Assembly: GCA_002404055.1 (NCBI GenBank)
Contig: DHIZ01000165.1
Coordinates: forward strand, 31,332 to 37,747
Origin: Chloroflexi bacterium UBA4733
GTDB lineage: Bacteria; Chloroflexota; UBA4733
Length of the DNA: 6,416 nt
Reading direction: 5' to 3'
A program made the position numbers and the translations under genes. Positions 5,874 to 6,416 of the stretch are shown here, one piece after another; the first letter of the stretch is position 1, and each line of letters starts with the position of its first letter. Below the pieces are notes generated by a model. It ran no database searches. It worked only from the letters and a program-made list of their open reading frames with translations, and was not told where the DNA came from.

Positions 5874-6109
5874 ACTTCGGCCCCCACCGCCGGGCCCGTG
5901 TTGACTTCAGCATGCACATTCTGCTCGGTCACACCCGCGAGCAATTCGTCGAGTGTGAAGCCAACGACGGGAACAGGCTCGATCAACAATTTTCCGTCGA
6001 CCAACGACAGCGTGATGGGGGCGTTTTCCTGAAGCCCGGCCTCCTGCGCAAACGCCTTCGGGATGCGTACCCCTAGACTGTTTCCCCAACGTCGAACACG
6101 CGTTTCCAT
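5867..6109 (-). CDS. mazE: MazE/AbrB-type antitoxin
   Basis: An 80-residue DNA-binding antitoxin. The N-terminal half is a typical swapped-hairpin AbrB/MazE domain: METRVRRWGNSLGVRIPKAFAQEAGL, then a second strand pair ending in DGKLLIEPV. The acidic C-terminal part, FTLDELLAGVTEQNVHAEVN, fits the toxin-wrapping tail of MazE (LDELLAGIT-type motif). Length matches the family (75-85). ATG 6109 lies 6 nt after AAAGGG; ATG 6112 directly before it is an alternative only 3 nt from the site. Its stop overlaps the start of the truncated toxin gene. In family members MazE represses its own promoter, alone or in complex with MazF. With the toxin broken it may persist as an orphan repressor or be on the way to loss. 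Confidence 0.88.
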   Translation of the reverse strand: METRVRRWGNSLGVRIPKAFAQEAGLQENAPITLSLVDGKLLIEPVPVVGFTLDELLAGVTEQNVHAEVNTGPAVGAEVW

Positions 6110-6141
6110 CATCGTCCCTTTTCACCATTGTGTCTACAAAG

Positions 6142-6169
6142 AGTATACCAGTGAAGCTTGCCTTGTCGC
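6142..6169 (-). promoter_or_regulatory. mazE: Probable sigma-70-type promoter of mazEF
   Basis: On the minus strand -10 TATACT (6142-6147) and -35 GCGACA (6164-6169) are separated by 16 bp. Transcription would start near 6135, leaving a 5' leader of about 25 nt before ATG 6109. The GTATAC core of the -10 region is itself a small palindrome that could lie within a MazE operator (inference). Confidence 0.5.
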
Positions 6170-6416
6170 CGAAAACTTTCCGCCCAGGCTCAGCCTCAGT
6201 GGTACGTCCACCCGCCATCTACGCCGCTGGGAGTAGGCGAAAGAGCCGCCCGACGGCGGACGACAGGGTGGGGTCCGGTCCCGGATGATGCCTGCAGGTC
6301 GAGCGACTTGCTCGGCACAGCAAAGTCCAGGCAGGGACAGCGGGTCCCGCCTGGTCCAGGCAGCCGGGTTGTTCCGGCGACAGGGGCATCCCATATGGGT
6401 GTGTTTCACCTCTGTT
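6170..6416. other. Stretch with no recognisable gene
   Basis: Open frames exist on both strands (for example 6134-6409 minus), but none has a recognisable family, a fitting ribosome site or coding-like composition; they are rich in Arg, Pro, Cys and Ser as GC-rich noncoding frames are. Visible are inverted repeats: CCGCC-CGAC-GGCGG near 6247, the large stem at 6327-6354 and the palindrome CCCATATGGG (6390-6399). It could hold a decayed element or a structured RNA; nothing decides between them. Confidence 0.4.
6327..6361. repeat. GC-rich hairpin with a second competing arm
   Basis: CCAGGC-A-GGGAC (6327-6338) pairs with GTCCC-GCCTGG (6344-6354): 11 base pairs, one bulged A and the loop AGCGG. 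GCCTGG (6349-6354) can instead pair with the next CCAGGC (6356-6361) across a single T. The upstream arm is also part of a direct repeat, GTCCAGGCAG, at 6325-6334 and 6354-6363. No T-tract follows on either strand. Confidence 0.4.

Noticed and set aside
6134..6409. A 91-codon minus-strand frame at the right end
   Set aside because: It overlaps the mazEF promoter, has no recognisable domain, and its Arg/Cys/Pro-rich composition looks noncoding.
6170..6416. Cobalamin riboswitch or other known structured RNA
   Set aside because: The hairpins are present, but none of the conserved box sequences of riboswitches, RNase P, tmRNA or SRP RNA could be found on either strand.

Overview
The window is high-GC bacterial DNA with tightly packed genes, most of them on the minus strand. 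A Chloroflexota origin (Thermomicrobia/Ktedonobacteria-like) is the best guess. It rests on the secreted protein at 5057-5728, whose C-terminal 'TTGGLLVWRK.DNWTAFTDGYRTW' module I associate with that phylum, and on a solute-binding lipoprotein with a long Ala/Ser/Thr linker. No rRNA, tRNA, CRISPR array or intact mobile element was seen.

Layout. (1) 1-1310, minus: an APC-superfamily permease, cut by the window edge, sits behind a small universal-stress-protein gene. Stop and start overlap as TAATG, so the two should be co-translated. Their upstream region (1311-1456) carries three CTCAAGAT repeats spaced 11 and 32 bp apart, which looks like a response-regulator-type operator. (2) 1457-2281, minus: a dienelactone-hydrolase-family alpha/beta hydrolase with all catalytic residues and its own probable extended -10 promoter. 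(3) 2309-2581, plus: an orphan open frame with coding-like codon use but no usable start. It fills the gap between the hydrolase and the next gene. (4) 2568-4016, minus: an ABC sugar-type solute-binding lipoprotein with no permease or ATPase genes beside it. A 7-bp-arm dyad lies over its probable -35. (5) 4139-4339, minus: a 66-residue two-helix membrane protein.

(6) 4411-4887, minus: a short-chain dehydrogenase broken off four residues after its catalytic Lys, probably a pseudogene. (7) 5057-5728, plus: the secreted two-part protein. (8) 5625-6109, minus: a mazE antitoxin gene that looks complete, followed by a mazF toxin gene truncated to about its first 45 residues. The rest of the mazF frame is antisense to the secreted-protein gene. 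(9) 6110-6416: no convincing gene, only the mazEF promoter and GC-rich inverted repeats.

The genes do not form one pathway. The left part holds three small transcription units for transport and stress or metabolic functions. The right part, with two genes missing their 3' ends within about 1.3 kb, looks like a rearranged accessory stretch. I saw no clear new multi-gene system. The most unusual items are the helically phased operator array, the secreted-gene/mazF junction and the orphan plus-strand frame.
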